60,696 nt of DNA, taken from Streptomyces sp. ISL-12. Lineage in GTDB: Bacteria; Actinomycetota; Actinomycetes; Streptomycetales; Streptomycetaceae. The notes below the pieces were generated by a model. That model saw only the letters and a list, made by a program, of their open reading frames with translations. It was not told the origin of the DNA and did no database searches. A program made the position numbers and the translations under genes. The stretch spans positions 1 through 60,696 of the forward strand of contig NZ_JAGGOO010000083.1 of assembly GCF_018614415.1 (NCBI RefSeq). The letters run 5' to 3'. This document shows positions 53,101 to 60,696 of the stretch, in pieces; positions within the stretch are counted from its first letter, which is position 1, and every line of letters begins with the position of its first letter.

Positions 53101-56100
53101 ATCGAGCTGCGCAAGGCGCTGTTCCTGCCGACCGGGCCCGAGAGCACCACCGGCCCGTCGGCACCGGTGCAGCTCTCCTTCCGCGGCGAGGACGCCGAGT
53201 TCACCATCGCCACCGCCTCCCGGAGCGGTACCGGTGAGCGGACCGTGCACGCCCGCGGTGCCGTATGCTCCGCCCAGCGCGGACACCACCGGCGTCTCCC
53301 CCGGCTGGACGTCGACACGGTCCGTCGCGGCAGCACACGCCACCTGACCGGCGCCGCCTGTTACGAGGCGCTGGCCGCTCTCGGCTACCACTACGGGCCG
53401 GCGTTCCAGGGCATCGAGGACGTGTGGATCGGTCCCGGAGAGGCGCTCGCCCGCATCCGGCCGCCCGCGCCGATCGGTGACGACGCCGCCCGCCACCATA
53501 TGCACCCGGTCCTGCTCGACTCCTGCTTCCAGACGCTGCTGACACCCCAGCTCCTCGCGAGCGAGGGCTCCGGAGCCGCTTCGGGCACCGGGGTCCGGCT
53601 GCCGCTCTCCATCGGCGAGGTGGACCTCGACGCCGTCGGGGACCAGCCGCTGTGGGCCCACGCCGTCCTCACCCGCGACGCGGACGGTGAGCTGGTCGGC
53701 GACATCGCGGTGCACGCCGACGACGGCCGTCCGCTCGGCCGGGTCACCGGGTTCCGCGCCGCCGACGTCGAGGCGGCCTCCACCACCGTGGGCCTGGGCA
53801 CCATCGACTCCTGGCTGACCGACATCACCTGGACCGAGGCTCCGCCCGTCACCGGCCCGCACGCCACCGACCCGCTCACCGGTCCCCCGCGGGACTGGCT
53901 GGTCCTCGCCGACGGGCAGGGCGTCGCCGACGAACTGGCGGCCCGGGTCACCGCCCGCGGTGGCCGCTGCCACCTGGTGCGGCCCGGCCCGGCCTACCGC
54001 ATGGCCCCGGACCGGCGGGAGTCGGTGATCAGGCCCGGTTCCACCGCCGACCTGGAGCGGCTCCTCACCGAGCTGCGCGCGGACGGTTCGGCGCCGTACG
54101 ACCATGTCGCGCACCTGTGGAGTCTGGACCTCCCGCCGATGGACACGGCCGGCACGGCGGCCGACATCCGGCAACACGCCGACCTGGCCGGCTACTCGCT
54201 GGTCGCGCTGGCCCGCGCGCTCCCGGCCCACCAGCCCGGCAGCAGGCTGCACATCGTCACCCGCGGCGGCCAGGCCGTCGTCCCCGGCGACCCGGCCGAG
54301 CCGCTGTCCGCGCCGGCCTGGGGCATCGGCCGCGTCCTGGGCCAGCAGGAGCTCCCCGACCACCGCGGCACGCTCATCGACCTCGACCCCGCCACCGGCG
54401 AGGACGGCTCCTCCCGTGCCGCGGACGCCGAGTCCCTGTTGCGGGAGGTGACCGCGGCCGACGGCGAGCACGAGGTCGCGCTGCGCGCCGGCCGCCGCCT
54501 CACGAGCCGTCTCGCCCCGGTCACCGGCCTGCCCCGCCCGCTGCCGCTGCGGCTCCGCGCCGACGGCGCGTACCTGGTGACCGGTGCGTTCGGCGCCCTC
54601 GGCAGGATCCTGTGCCGTCGGCTCGTCGCCCGCGGCGCCCGCCGTCTGATCCTCGTCGGCCGTACCGCGCTGCCCGACCGGGACCACTGGCACACCGTCG
54701 CCCCGGACTCCCCCGCCGGCGACCGTATCCGCTTCCTCAAGGAACTGGAGGCCCTCGGCGCCCAGCCGGTGCTCGCCCCGCTCGACATCGGCGACGAGAC
54801 CGCCCTGACCGCGTGGCTCGCCGGCTACCGGCGACGCCAGTCGCCGCCGATCCGCGGTGTGTTCCACCTCGCGGGCCAGGTCCGCGACACTCTGCTGCCG
54901 GAGATGGACCGGACGGCTTTCGAGGCCGTGTACACCCCTAAGGTCCTCGGCGCGTACCTCCTCCACCGTCATCTCGCCGACGAGCCGCTCGACCACTTCG
55001 TCCTCTTCTCGTCGATCGCCTCTCTGCTGACCACCGCGGGCCAGACCAACTACGCCGCGGGCAACGCCTTCCTCGACGCGCTCGCCCACCACCGCCGTGC
55101 CCGCGGCCTGCCCGCCCTCAGCATCGACTGGGGCCCCTGGGCCACGGGCATGATCGAGGAGCTGGGGCTGGTCGAGCACTACCGCACCCGCCGGGGCATG
55201 AGCTCGCTCTCCCCCGAGGCGGGCATGGCCGTTCTCGAACGCGTCATCGGCCAGGACCGGTCCCAGCTGCTCGTCGCCACCGTCGTGGACTGGCCGGTCT
55301 TCCTCGCCTGGTACCCGCAGCCGCCGCCGCTGGTCGCCGACCTGGCCGCGGCGGCCGACGGGGCCGACGCACCGGCGACCGGGGACGGCGCCCTCGAAAC
55401 CTTCCGTGCCGTCTTCGCCGCCACGGACCCGGCCGCCCGGGAGGCCCTCCTCACCGACCGCTTCACCCAGGTCGTCGCCGGTGTGCTGCGGATGCGGCCC
55501 GAACAGGTCGACCCCGGCACCGGGCTGGGCGCGCTCGGCCTGGACTCCCTGCTGGCGATGGAGCTGCGCTCGCGGATCCAGGCCGACCTGGGTGTCACCC
55601 TCCCGGTCGTCGCGCTGCTCGGCAACACCCCCGTCGGTGACCTGATCGGCCGGGTCCACGAGGAACTCACGAACCAGGTCGCGGCGGGCACGGACGACAC
55701 CGAGGCCACCGCCGCCGTCGAGCTGTTCCACGACGAGCGCCTGCACCCCCTGACCCAGAACCAGAAGGCGCTGTGGTTCCTCAGGCAGCTCAACCCCGAC
55801 GCCTTCGCCTACAACATCGGCGGCGCCGTCGAGATCCGCGCGGAACTCGACCCCGAGATGGTGTTCGCGGCGTTCCGCGTCCTGATCGAACGCCACCCCG
55901 CCCTCCGGGCCAACTTCACCCACGACCAAGGCCGGCCGGTGCAGAAGACCGCTCCCGCCGAGGACGCCGCCTCCCGGGCGGACGTCGCGCTCTTCGACGT
56001 CCAGGACTGGTCGTGGGACGACATCCACGCGCTGATCGTCAGCGAGTACCGCAAGCCGTACGACCTCGCCCACGACCCGCTGGTCCGGCTGCGCCTGTTC

Positions 56101-59100
56101 CGGCGCGGCCCGGACCGCTGGGTGCTGATGAAGGCCGTCCACCACATCATCTCCGACGCGATCTCCACCTTCACCTTCATCGAGGAGCTGCTCGCCGTCC
56201 ATGAGGCGCTGCGCCTCGGCCGTGCACCGGAGCTGCCTCCCGTCCCCGCCCGTTACCTCGATTTCCTGAACTGGCAGAACCAGTTCCTCGCCGGCCGCGA
56301 CGCCCGGCGGATGCTCGACTACTGGAAGGCCCACCTGCCGGCCGACATCCCGGCCCTCGCCCTGCCGACGGACCGGCCCCGTCCGCCCGTCCAGACCCAC
56401 AACGGCGCGTCGGAGTTCTTCGTCCTCGACGCCGACCTGAGCGCCCGCGTCCACGCCCTGGCCCGGGAACACGACGTCACCGTGTTCATGGTGCTCATCA
56501 GCGCCTACTACCTGCTGCTCCACCAGTACTCCGGGCAGGACGACATCATCGTCGGCAGTCCGGTGACGGGCCGTACCCAGGAGCAGTTCGCCAAGGTCTA
56601 CGGCTACTTCGTCAACCCGCTGCCGCTCCACCTCGACCTGGCCGGCCGGCCGACCGTCGCCGAGCTGCTCGGCCGGGTCCGCGACGTCGTGCTCGGGGGC
56701 CTGGACCACCAGGAGTACCCGTTCGTGCTGCTGGTCGAGGAACTGGGCCTGACCCACGACCCGAGCCGGTCCGCGGTCTTCCAGGCGATGTTCATCCTCC
56801 TCACCCACAAGGTGGCCACCGAGAAGTACGGCTACAGCCTGGAGTACATCGAACTGCCCGAGGAGGAGGGACAGTTCGACCTCACCCTGTCGGTGTACGA
56901 GGACGAGTCCGACCACCGCTTCCACTGTGTCTTCAAGTACAACACCGACCTGTTCCTCGCCGAGACGATGCGGCGGATGGCCTCCCACTACGTCCATCTG
57001 CTCGACGCGCTGACGCGCGCGGCCCCCGGGGAGCCGGCCCGCCGGCTGGAACTGCTCGGGGCGGCCGAGCGCGAGCGGCTCGTCGACGACTGGAGCGGGG
57101 CGGGGCGGCGGACCGCCGTACCCGACGTGCCCGTGCACCGGCTCGTCAGCCGGATCGCCGCCGAGCAGCCCGGGGCCGTCGCCGTCTCCGCACCCGGTGA
57201 GGACGGCACCGCCCGGCGGATGACCTACGGGGAGCTGGACGTCCGCAGCCGCGCCCTCGCCCGGCGGCTGCGCGAGCTGGGTGTGGGCGACGGCGCGGTG
57301 GTGGCCGTCTGCCTGGAGAAGTCGCCCGAGCTGATCGTCACCCTCCTGGCGGTGCTGAGGGCCGGTGCCGCCTATCTGCCGCTGGACCCCCGGGACCCGG
57401 ACGACCGGCTGGCGTCCCTGATCACGCACACGGGCACCGCCTGGGCCGTGACGGACTCCGCCGGCGGCGAACGGTTCGCGGGCCTTGCCTGCCGGGTGCT
57501 CACTCCGGCCGGCCTGACCGCGGAGCCCACGCCAGACCCGGACCTCCCCGAACCCGACGTCGGCCTGGACGCCCCGGCCTACGTCGTCCACACCTCCGGC
57601 TCCACCGGCCGCCCCAAGGCGGTCCTGGTCAGTCACCGCAACCTCGCCTCGGCGTACGAGTCCTGGCGCACCGAATACCGTCTCGACCGCGACGTCACCG
57701 TCCACCTGCAGATGGCGAACCCCTCCTTCGACGTCTTCACCGGGGACCTGGTGCGCGCCCTGTGCTCCGGCGGCACCCTGGTGCTCGTCGGACGCGAGCT
57801 GCTGTTCAACACCGCGCGGTTGTACGACGTGATGCGTCAGGAAGGCGTCGACTGCGGCGAGTTCGTGCCCTCGGTCGTCCGGGGACTGCTGGCCCACTGC
57901 GAGCACGACGGCAGCCGGCTGGACTTCATGCGCCTGATGATCGTGGGCTCCGACATCTGGAAGGTCGAGGAGTACGACCGGCTGCGTGCCCTGTGCGCTC
58001 CGGAGACCCGGTTGGTCAACTCCTACGGCCTCACCGAGGCCACCATCGACAGCACGTACTTCGAAGGGCCCACCGACGGCCTGGAGCCGAGCATGACGGT
58101 GCCCATCGGGCGGCCGTTCCCCGGCACCGAGCTGTACATCGTCGACGAACACGGCGAACCGGTGCCGCCCGGCGTCACGGGTGAACTGTGGATCGGCGGT
58201 ACGGGCGTCGCCACCGGGTACCTCGGCGACCCCGACCAGACCGCGCACCGCTTCGTCACCCGCACCGTCGGCCGCGGCCCCGGTGCCCGGCCCGTGCGCC
58301 TCTACCGCACCGGCGACCTCGCGCGCTGGGACAGCGCCGGCTGCGTCCACCTGCTCGGCCGCGCCGACGCTCAGGTGAAGGTGCGGGGCCACCGGGTGGA
58401 GCTGGGCGAGGTCGAGTCCCGTCTCGCCCAGTGGCCGGCGCTCTCCCAGGCGGTCGTCACCGTACGTCCGGACGAACACGGCGAGAACACCCTGTGCGCG
58501 TACGGCGTGGCAGCGCCCGGCGCGGAACTGGACTGGCGCCGGCTCCGCCGCCACCTCGCCGAGCACCTGCCGACCCACCTGATCCCTGCCTCCTTCACCG
58601 AACTGCCCGAGCTGTCCCTCACCTCCAGCGGCAAGGTCGACCTCGCCGCACTGCCCGCGCCCCGGCCCGCCCCCGACGACACCCCGTACGAGCCGCCCGT
58701 GACGCTCTACGAAACCCGGATGGCCGACCACTGGAAAGCCGTCCTCGGTGTCGAACGGGTCGGTCTCCAGCACGACTTCTTCGCGTCGGGCGGCAGCTCC
58801 GTCAAGCTGATCGAACTGATCCACCACCTGCAGAGCGAGTTCAACCTGACCATCCCGGTCAGTCACCTGTTCCGGGTGACCACGCTGCACGGCATGGCCA
58901 GGACGGTGGAGCACATCGTCACCGGCCGGCTCCCCGGGGCGCAGCCCTGGCTGCGGTTCAACCCCGCCGCCGGACCCGTCGTCTTCTGCTTCCCGCCCGC
59001 GGGCGGCCACGGGCTGGTCTACCGGCTCCTCGCCGCTCAGCTGCCGGAGTACGAGCTGGTGGCCTTCAACTACCTCACCGGTGACGACAAGACGGCCCGT

Positions 59101-59673
59101 TACGCGGACCTGGTCGAGTCCCTCCAGCCACAGGGTCCCTGCGAGCTGCTCGGTTACTCGCTCGGCGGCAACCTCGCCTTCGAGGTCGCCAAGGAGCTGG
59201 AGCACCGCGGGCGCGAGGTACGCGATGTCGTCGTGCTCGACTCGTACCGTGTCACCGCCGTCCACCCCGTCGGTGACGAGCACCTCGCGGAGTTCGAGCG
59301 CGAGCTGCGCGAGCACCTGCGCAAGCACACCGGGTCCGAGGAGCTGGCCGAGGAGACCCTCGCCCAGGCCAGGGACTACATCGGCTTCAGCGCCCGCACG
59401 CCCAACCTCGGCACCGTACGCGCCGCCGTGACCGTGATCTCCGACGCGCACAAGACCGCCCTGTACGCCCCCGGGGAGCCCGGCTCCTGGCACGGCGGCT
59501 CCACCGGTCCCACCGAGGTGCTGACCGGTTCCGGCGAGCACGCCGACATGCTCGACCCGGGGCACCTGGAGCACAACGCCGGTCTGGTCCGCGCCGCCCT
59601 GACCCGCGCCCCGGCTCAGGACCGCGTCGGCGCGTCCGGCTCGGTCACGGGAGGTGAGACGCGTGGGGCGTGA
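50179..59673 (+). CDS. iterative hybrid PKS-NRPS, polycyclic tetramate macrolactam synthase
   Basis: 3,164 residues in the order KS-AT-DH-KR-ACP-C-A-T-TE. KS: DTACSSS (Cys184), EAHGTSTPVGDP, NIGHCEAAAG. AT: GHSTGE (Ser639), VPYH in the specificity position. DH: HLIQGSAVFP (His941) and LLDSCFQ (Asp1114). KR: TGAFGALG, NYAAGN (Tyr1625). ACP: GLDSLL (Ser1790). C: HHIISDA (His1989). A: HTSGSTGRPK; pocket residues D2518-V-G-E2561-M-V-S2615-I-D-K2819 match ornithine codes (DVGExxSIDK). T: GGSS (Ser2874). TE: GYSLGG (Ser2994). This is the IkaA/FtdB/HSAF plan, where two polyene chains are attached to ornithine and released as a tetramate. Codon 4 is TTA. AAGGAAGG precedes the ATG. No ER or methyltransferase. 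Confidence 0.93.
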   Translation: MSELQRAATREKIAIIGMGCRLPGGASDYRTFWENLSQGKDCIVPTPSDRYDVRTLASQDQTKPGRLVGGRGGYIEGFDEFDPAFFGISPREAAHMDPQQRKLLEVAWEALEDGGQKPAELAGQDVGVFVGAFTLDYKILQFADLGFETLTAHTATGTMMTMVSNRISYCFDFRGPSLSLDTACSSSLVAVHLACQSLSRGESRLALAGGALLHSAPQYTIAETKGGFLSPDGRSRTFDASANGYVRAEGVGVIALKRLDDALRDGDPVHAVIIGSGVNQDGRTDGITVPNADAQVALIERVCAEAGITPGSLQYVEAHGTSTPVGDPVEAGALGRALSIGRAPGARCHVGSVKANIGHCEAAAGIAGLIKTVLCLKHRTIPPHINLDEINPAIDLASLPYEIPTRTVPWPDHEGPARAGVNSFGFGGTNAHVLLEAAPADGTAGVPGQRRARSGPAVLPLTARDPALLTEVAENIRRELSGAHGPAPSLSDVAYTLARRRQHLDARLSVVYDSPASLKEALDAHLRGEAHPRVLLDQRRPAKDRRLVWVFTGMGPQWWGMGRQLFEAEPVFREAVEACDRALREFADWSLVEELTAGEADSRMSETWLAQPANFAVQMGLAALWRAHGVRPDAVVGHSTGEIAAFYEAGVYSLRDAAAIAVHRSRLQQKLVGTGTMLAVGLPEAEALRRLRPHGGRVSVAAVNSPTALTLAGDEQDLTEIADALRGEGVFAKFLAVRVPYHCARMDAIKDDLLSALAGLRPRPARVPLCLTAGGEWAGRYAEGPELDAAYWWRNVRDTVRFTDAVDRLADDGHGVFLEIGPHPVLGHSIGECLAARGGEARTVPSIRRQEDERERFALSLATLHNLGFDIDWAAVHPTGRPVPLPRYPWKRDRYWTEPAPVERVRLGRLDHPLLGRRLDTAEPTWEARLDVESLPYLRDHLIQGSAVFPAAGYVEMATQAVRATTGGGAALVDIELRKALFLPTGPESTTGPSAPVQLSFRGEDAEFTIATASRSGTGERTVHARGAVCSAQRGHHRRLPRLDVDTVRRGSTRHLTGAACYEALAALGYHYGPAFQGIEDVWIGPGEALARIRPPAPIGDDAARHHMHPVLLDSCFQTLLTPQLLASEGSGAASGTGVRLPLSIGEVDLDAVGDQPLWAHAVLTRDADGELVGDIAVHADDGRPLGRVTGFRAADVEAASTTVGLGTIDSWLTDITWTEAPPVTGPHATDPLTGPPRDWLVLADGQGVADELAARVTARGGRCHLVRPGPAYRMAPDRRESVIRPGSTADLERLLTELRADGSAPYDHVAHLWSLDLPPMDTAGTAADIRQHADLAGYSLVALARALPAHQPGSRLHIVTRGGQAVVPGDPAEPLSAPAWGIGRVLGQQELPDHRGTLIDLDPATGEDGSSRAADAESLLREVTAADGEHEVALRAGRRLTSRLAPVTGLPRPLPLRLRADGAYLVTGAFGALGRILCRRLVARGARRLILVGRTALPDRDHWHTVAPDSPAGDRIRFLKELEALGAQPVLAPLDIGDETALTAWLAGYRRRQSPPIRGVFHLAGQVRDTLLPEMDRTAFEAVYTPKVLGAYLLHRHLADEPLDHFVLFSSIASLLTTAGQTNYAAGNAFLDALAHHRRARGLPALSIDWGPWATGMIEELGLVEHYRTRRGMSSLSPEAGMAVLERVIGQDRSQLLVATVVDWPVFLAWYPQPPPLVADLAAAADGADAPATGDGALETFRAVFAATDPAAREALLTDRFTQVVAGVLRMRPEQVDPGTGLGALGLDSLLAMELRSRIQADLGVTLPVVALLGNTPVGDLIGRVHEELTNQVAAGTDDTEATAAVELFHDERLHPLTQNQKALWFLRQLNPDAFAYNIGGAVEIRAELDPEMVFAAFRVLIERHPALRANFTHDQGRPVQKTAPAEDAASRADVALFDVQDWSWDDIHALIVSEYRKPYDLAHDPLVRLRLFRRGPDRWVLMKAVHHIISDAISTFTFIEELLAVHEALRLGRAPELPPVPARYLDFLNWQNQFLAGRDARRMLDYWKAHLPADIPALALPTDRPRPPVQTHNGASEFFVLDADLSARVHALAREHDVTVFMVLISAYYLLLHQYSGQDDIIVGSPVTGRTQEQFAKVYGYFVNPLPLHLDLAGRPTVAELLGRVRDVVLGGLDHQEYPFVLLVEELGLTHDPSRSAVFQAMFILLTHKVATEKYGYSLEYIELPEEEGQFDLTLSVYEDESDHRFHCVFKYNTDLFLAETMRRMASHYVHLLDALTRAAPGEPARRLELLGAAERERLVDDWSGAGRRTAVPDVPVHRLVSRIAAEQPGAVAVSAPGEDGTARRMTYGELDVRSRALARRLRELGVGDGAVVAVCLEKSPELIVTLLAVLRAGAAYLPLDPRDPDDRLASLITHTGTAWAVTDSAGGERFAGLACRVLTPAGLTAEPTPDPDLPEPDVGLDAPAYVVHTSGSTGRPKAVLVSHRNLASAYESWRTEYRLDRDVTVHLQMANPSFDVFTGDLVRALCSGGTLVLVGRELLFNTARLYDVMRQEGVDCGEFVPSVVRGLLAHCEHDGSRLDFMRLMIVGSDIWKVEEYDRLRALCAPETRLVNSYGLTEATIDSTYFEGPTDGLEPSMTVPIGRPFPGTELYIVDEHGEPVPPGVTGELWIGGTGVATGYLGDPDQTAHRFVTRTVGRGPGARPVRLYRTGDLARWDSAGCVHLLGRADAQVKVRGHRVELGEVESRLAQWPALSQAVVTVRPDEHGENTLCAYGVAAPGAELDWRRLRRHLAEHLPTHLIPASFTELPELSLTSSGKVDLAALPAPRPAPDDTPYEPPVTLYETRMADHWKAVLGVERVGLQHDFFASGGSSVKLIELIHHLQSEFNLTIPVSHLFRVTTLHGMARTVEHIVTGRLPGAQPWLRFNPAAGPVVFCFPPAGGHGLVYRLLAAQLPEYELVAFNYLTGDDKTARYADLVESLQPQGPCELLGYSLGGNLAFEVAKELEHRGREVRDVVVLDSYRVTAVHPVGDEHLAEFERELREHLRKHTGSEELAEETLAQARDYIGFSARTPNLGTVRAAVTVISDAHKTALYAPGEPGSWHGGSTGPTEVLTGSGEHADMLDPGHLEHNAGLVRAALTRAPAQDRVGASGSVTGGETRGA

Positions 59674-60696
59674 GAAGACGTCCGGCCGGCGTCACACGAT
59701 GATCGTCATCGGCGGCGGACTCGGCGGCCTGTCCACGGGCTGCTACGCGCAGATGAACGGCTACCGGACCCAGGTCTTCGAGATGCACGAGCTGCCGGGC
59801 GGCTGCTGCACCGCCTGGGACAAGGGGGACTTCACCTTCGACTGGTGCGTCAGCTGGCTGCTCGGCTCGGGCCCCGGCGACGAGATGCACCAGATCTGGC
59901 TGGAGCTCGGCGCGTTGCAGGGCAAGCAGATGCGCAACTTCGACGTCTTCAACGTCGTACGCGCCCCCGACGGCCGGGCGGTGTACTTCTACTCCGATCC
60001 GGACCGTCTCGAAGCGCACCTGCTCGGCCTCTCCCCCGCCGACGCCAAGCCGATCAAGGAATTCTGCGCGGGCCTGCGGAAGTTCAAGGCGTGCATGGCG
60101 GCCTACCCCTTCCTCAAACCGGCGGGGCTGATGGGCCGGCTGGAACGCTGGCGCATGCTGGCGGGGTTCGTCCCGTACTTCAACGTCATCCGGAAGTCGA
60201 TCACGACCCTGATGACGGACTACGCCGCGAGGTTCTCCGACCCGCTGCTGCGCGACGCCTTCAACCACATCCTCTACGAGTACCACCCCGCCTTCCCGGT
60301 CCTCCCCTTCTACTTCCAGCTGGCGTCGCACGCCAACGGGACGGCGGGCGTGCCCGAAGGGGGTTCGCTCGGGCTGGCGAGGTCGGTCGAGGAGCGCTAC
60401 CGGCGGCTCGGGGGCGAGATCACCTACAACGCCAAGGTCGAGGAGGTGCTGGTCGAGGACGACCGGGCCGTGGGCGTCCGGCTGAGCGACGGACGGGAGT
60501 TCCGCGCCGACATCGTGGTCTCCGCCTGCGACGGCCGCACCACGATGCTGGAGCTGCTCAAGGGCCGGTACCTCAACAAGACGTACGAGCGGCTCTACAC
60601 GAGGACCATCGACGAGCCGGGGATGCTCTACCCCGGTTACGTGAGCGTCTTCCTGGGCCTGGACCGTCCGTTTCCCCAGGGTGAGCCCTGTACGAC
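59663..60696 (+). CDS. FAD-dependent oxidoreductase, phytoene-desaturase-like (partial)
   Basis: Runs off the right end after at least 344 residues. GTG 59663 with GGGAGGTGA six bases upstream overlaps the PKS-NRPS stop by 11 bases. The dinucleotide site is MIVIGGGLGGLSTGCYAQMN, then VFEMHELPGGCCTAWDKG; a middle segment is VPEGGSLGLARSVEERYRRL, ending with IVVSACDGRTTMLELLKG. This is the carotenoid desaturase/CrtI-like group. In PTM pathways such enzymes (FtdC/D, IkaB) form the outer carbocycle by reductive cyclisation of the polyene. It is therefore co-expressed with the synthase. Confidence 0.9.
   Translation, partial: MGREKTSGRRHTMIVIGGGLGGLSTGCYAQMNGYRTQVFEMHELPGGCCTAWDKGDFTFDWCVSWLLGSGPGDEMHQIWLELGALQGKQMRNFDVFNVVRAPDGRAVYFYSDPDRLEAHLLGLSPADAKPIKEFCAGLRKFKACMAAYPFLKPAGLMGRLERWRMLAGFVPYFNVIRKSITTLMTDYAARFSDPLLRDAFNHILYEYHPAFPVLPFYFQLASHANGTAGVPEGGSLGLARSVEERYRRLGGEITYNAKVEEVLVEDDRAVGVRLSDGREFRADIVVSACDGRTTMLELLKGRYLNKTYERLYTRTIDEPGMLYPGYVSVFLGLDRPFPQGEPCT

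Noticed and set aside
52249..59574. A 2,441-residue open frame antisense to the PKS-NRPS
   Set aside because: Pro/Gly/Arg/Val-rich with no motifs; a mirror of GC-biased codon positions on the other strand, while the plus strand has complete catalytic motifs.
1..60696. tRNA, rRNA, insertion sequences, integrases, replication origins
   Set aside because: Looked for cloverleaf ends, transposase DDE motifs and DnaA-box clusters; none convincing by eye, though a tRNA scan was not possible.

Overview
The window is chromosomal DNA of a Streptomyces or a close relative. GC content is very high, third codon positions are almost all G or C, GTG starts are frequent, and rare TTA (bldA-type) codons fall in three secondary-metabolism genes. 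No phage, plasmid or insertion-sequence gene, rRNA, tRNA or CRISPR array was recognised. Most coding sequence is intact. Decayed genes sit at three places: about 26.3-26.5 kb, 29.6-30.4 kb and 48.6-49.5 kb.

Layout. 0-19.4 kb holds general metabolism and envelope genes. These are a beta-propeller lactonase, an octamer-repeat array, a FUSC membrane protein, an Lrp/AsnC regulator, a Tat-exported GH127 arabinofuranosidase carrying a LamG insertion, a DUF4142 protein, a LysR-like protein without a helix-turn-helix, several DUF genes, a glycosyltransferase/SDR/DMT/polysaccharide-deacetylase block, and a molybdenum hydroxylase operon (PaoABC-like plus XdhC) beside a TetR regulator with a double palindromic operator. 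19.6-25.5 kb is a terpene locus: P450, class I terpene synthase and LAL regulator, with TTA codons in the P450 and the regulator. 25.5-29.6 kb is a tripartite tricarboxylate transporter (tctCBA) with a CitB-type response regulator whose sensor kinase appears deleted down to a C-terminal scrap.

31.0-36.7 kb is a compact aromatic amino acid locus. It has a protein with the heme motif H-x38-H-x3-C of SfmD/LmbB2-type tyrosine hydroxylases, an ATP-grasp ligase, a PLP decarboxylase with an N-terminal 15-residue repeat, and a divergent AADC-type decarboxylase. Together they suggest a Tyr/DOPA to amine to amide pathway that I do not recognise as described. Three tandem paralogous small secreted proteins follow. 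37.8-45.1 kb looks like a triterpenoid tailoring locus: a squalene-hopene-cyclase-type enzyme, a CYP51-like P450, an SDR, a WS/DGAT-type acyltransferase and a second P450, with no hopanoid-operon partners nearby.

45.2-48.1 kb contains a CPBP protease and an unusual chimera in which a NarL-type histidine kinase is fused in frame to a LuxR DNA-binding domain, with the kinase G-box and the whole receiver missing. 48.6-49.5 kb is a decayed YtcJ-type amidohydrolase. From 50.2 kb to the right edge is the start of a polycyclic tetramate macrolactam (PTM) cluster: a 3,164-residue KS-AT-DH-KR-ACP-C-A-T-TE iterative PKS-NRPS with an ornithine-like adenylation code and a TTA at codon 4, then a phytoene-desaturase-like oxidoreductase cut by the window end.
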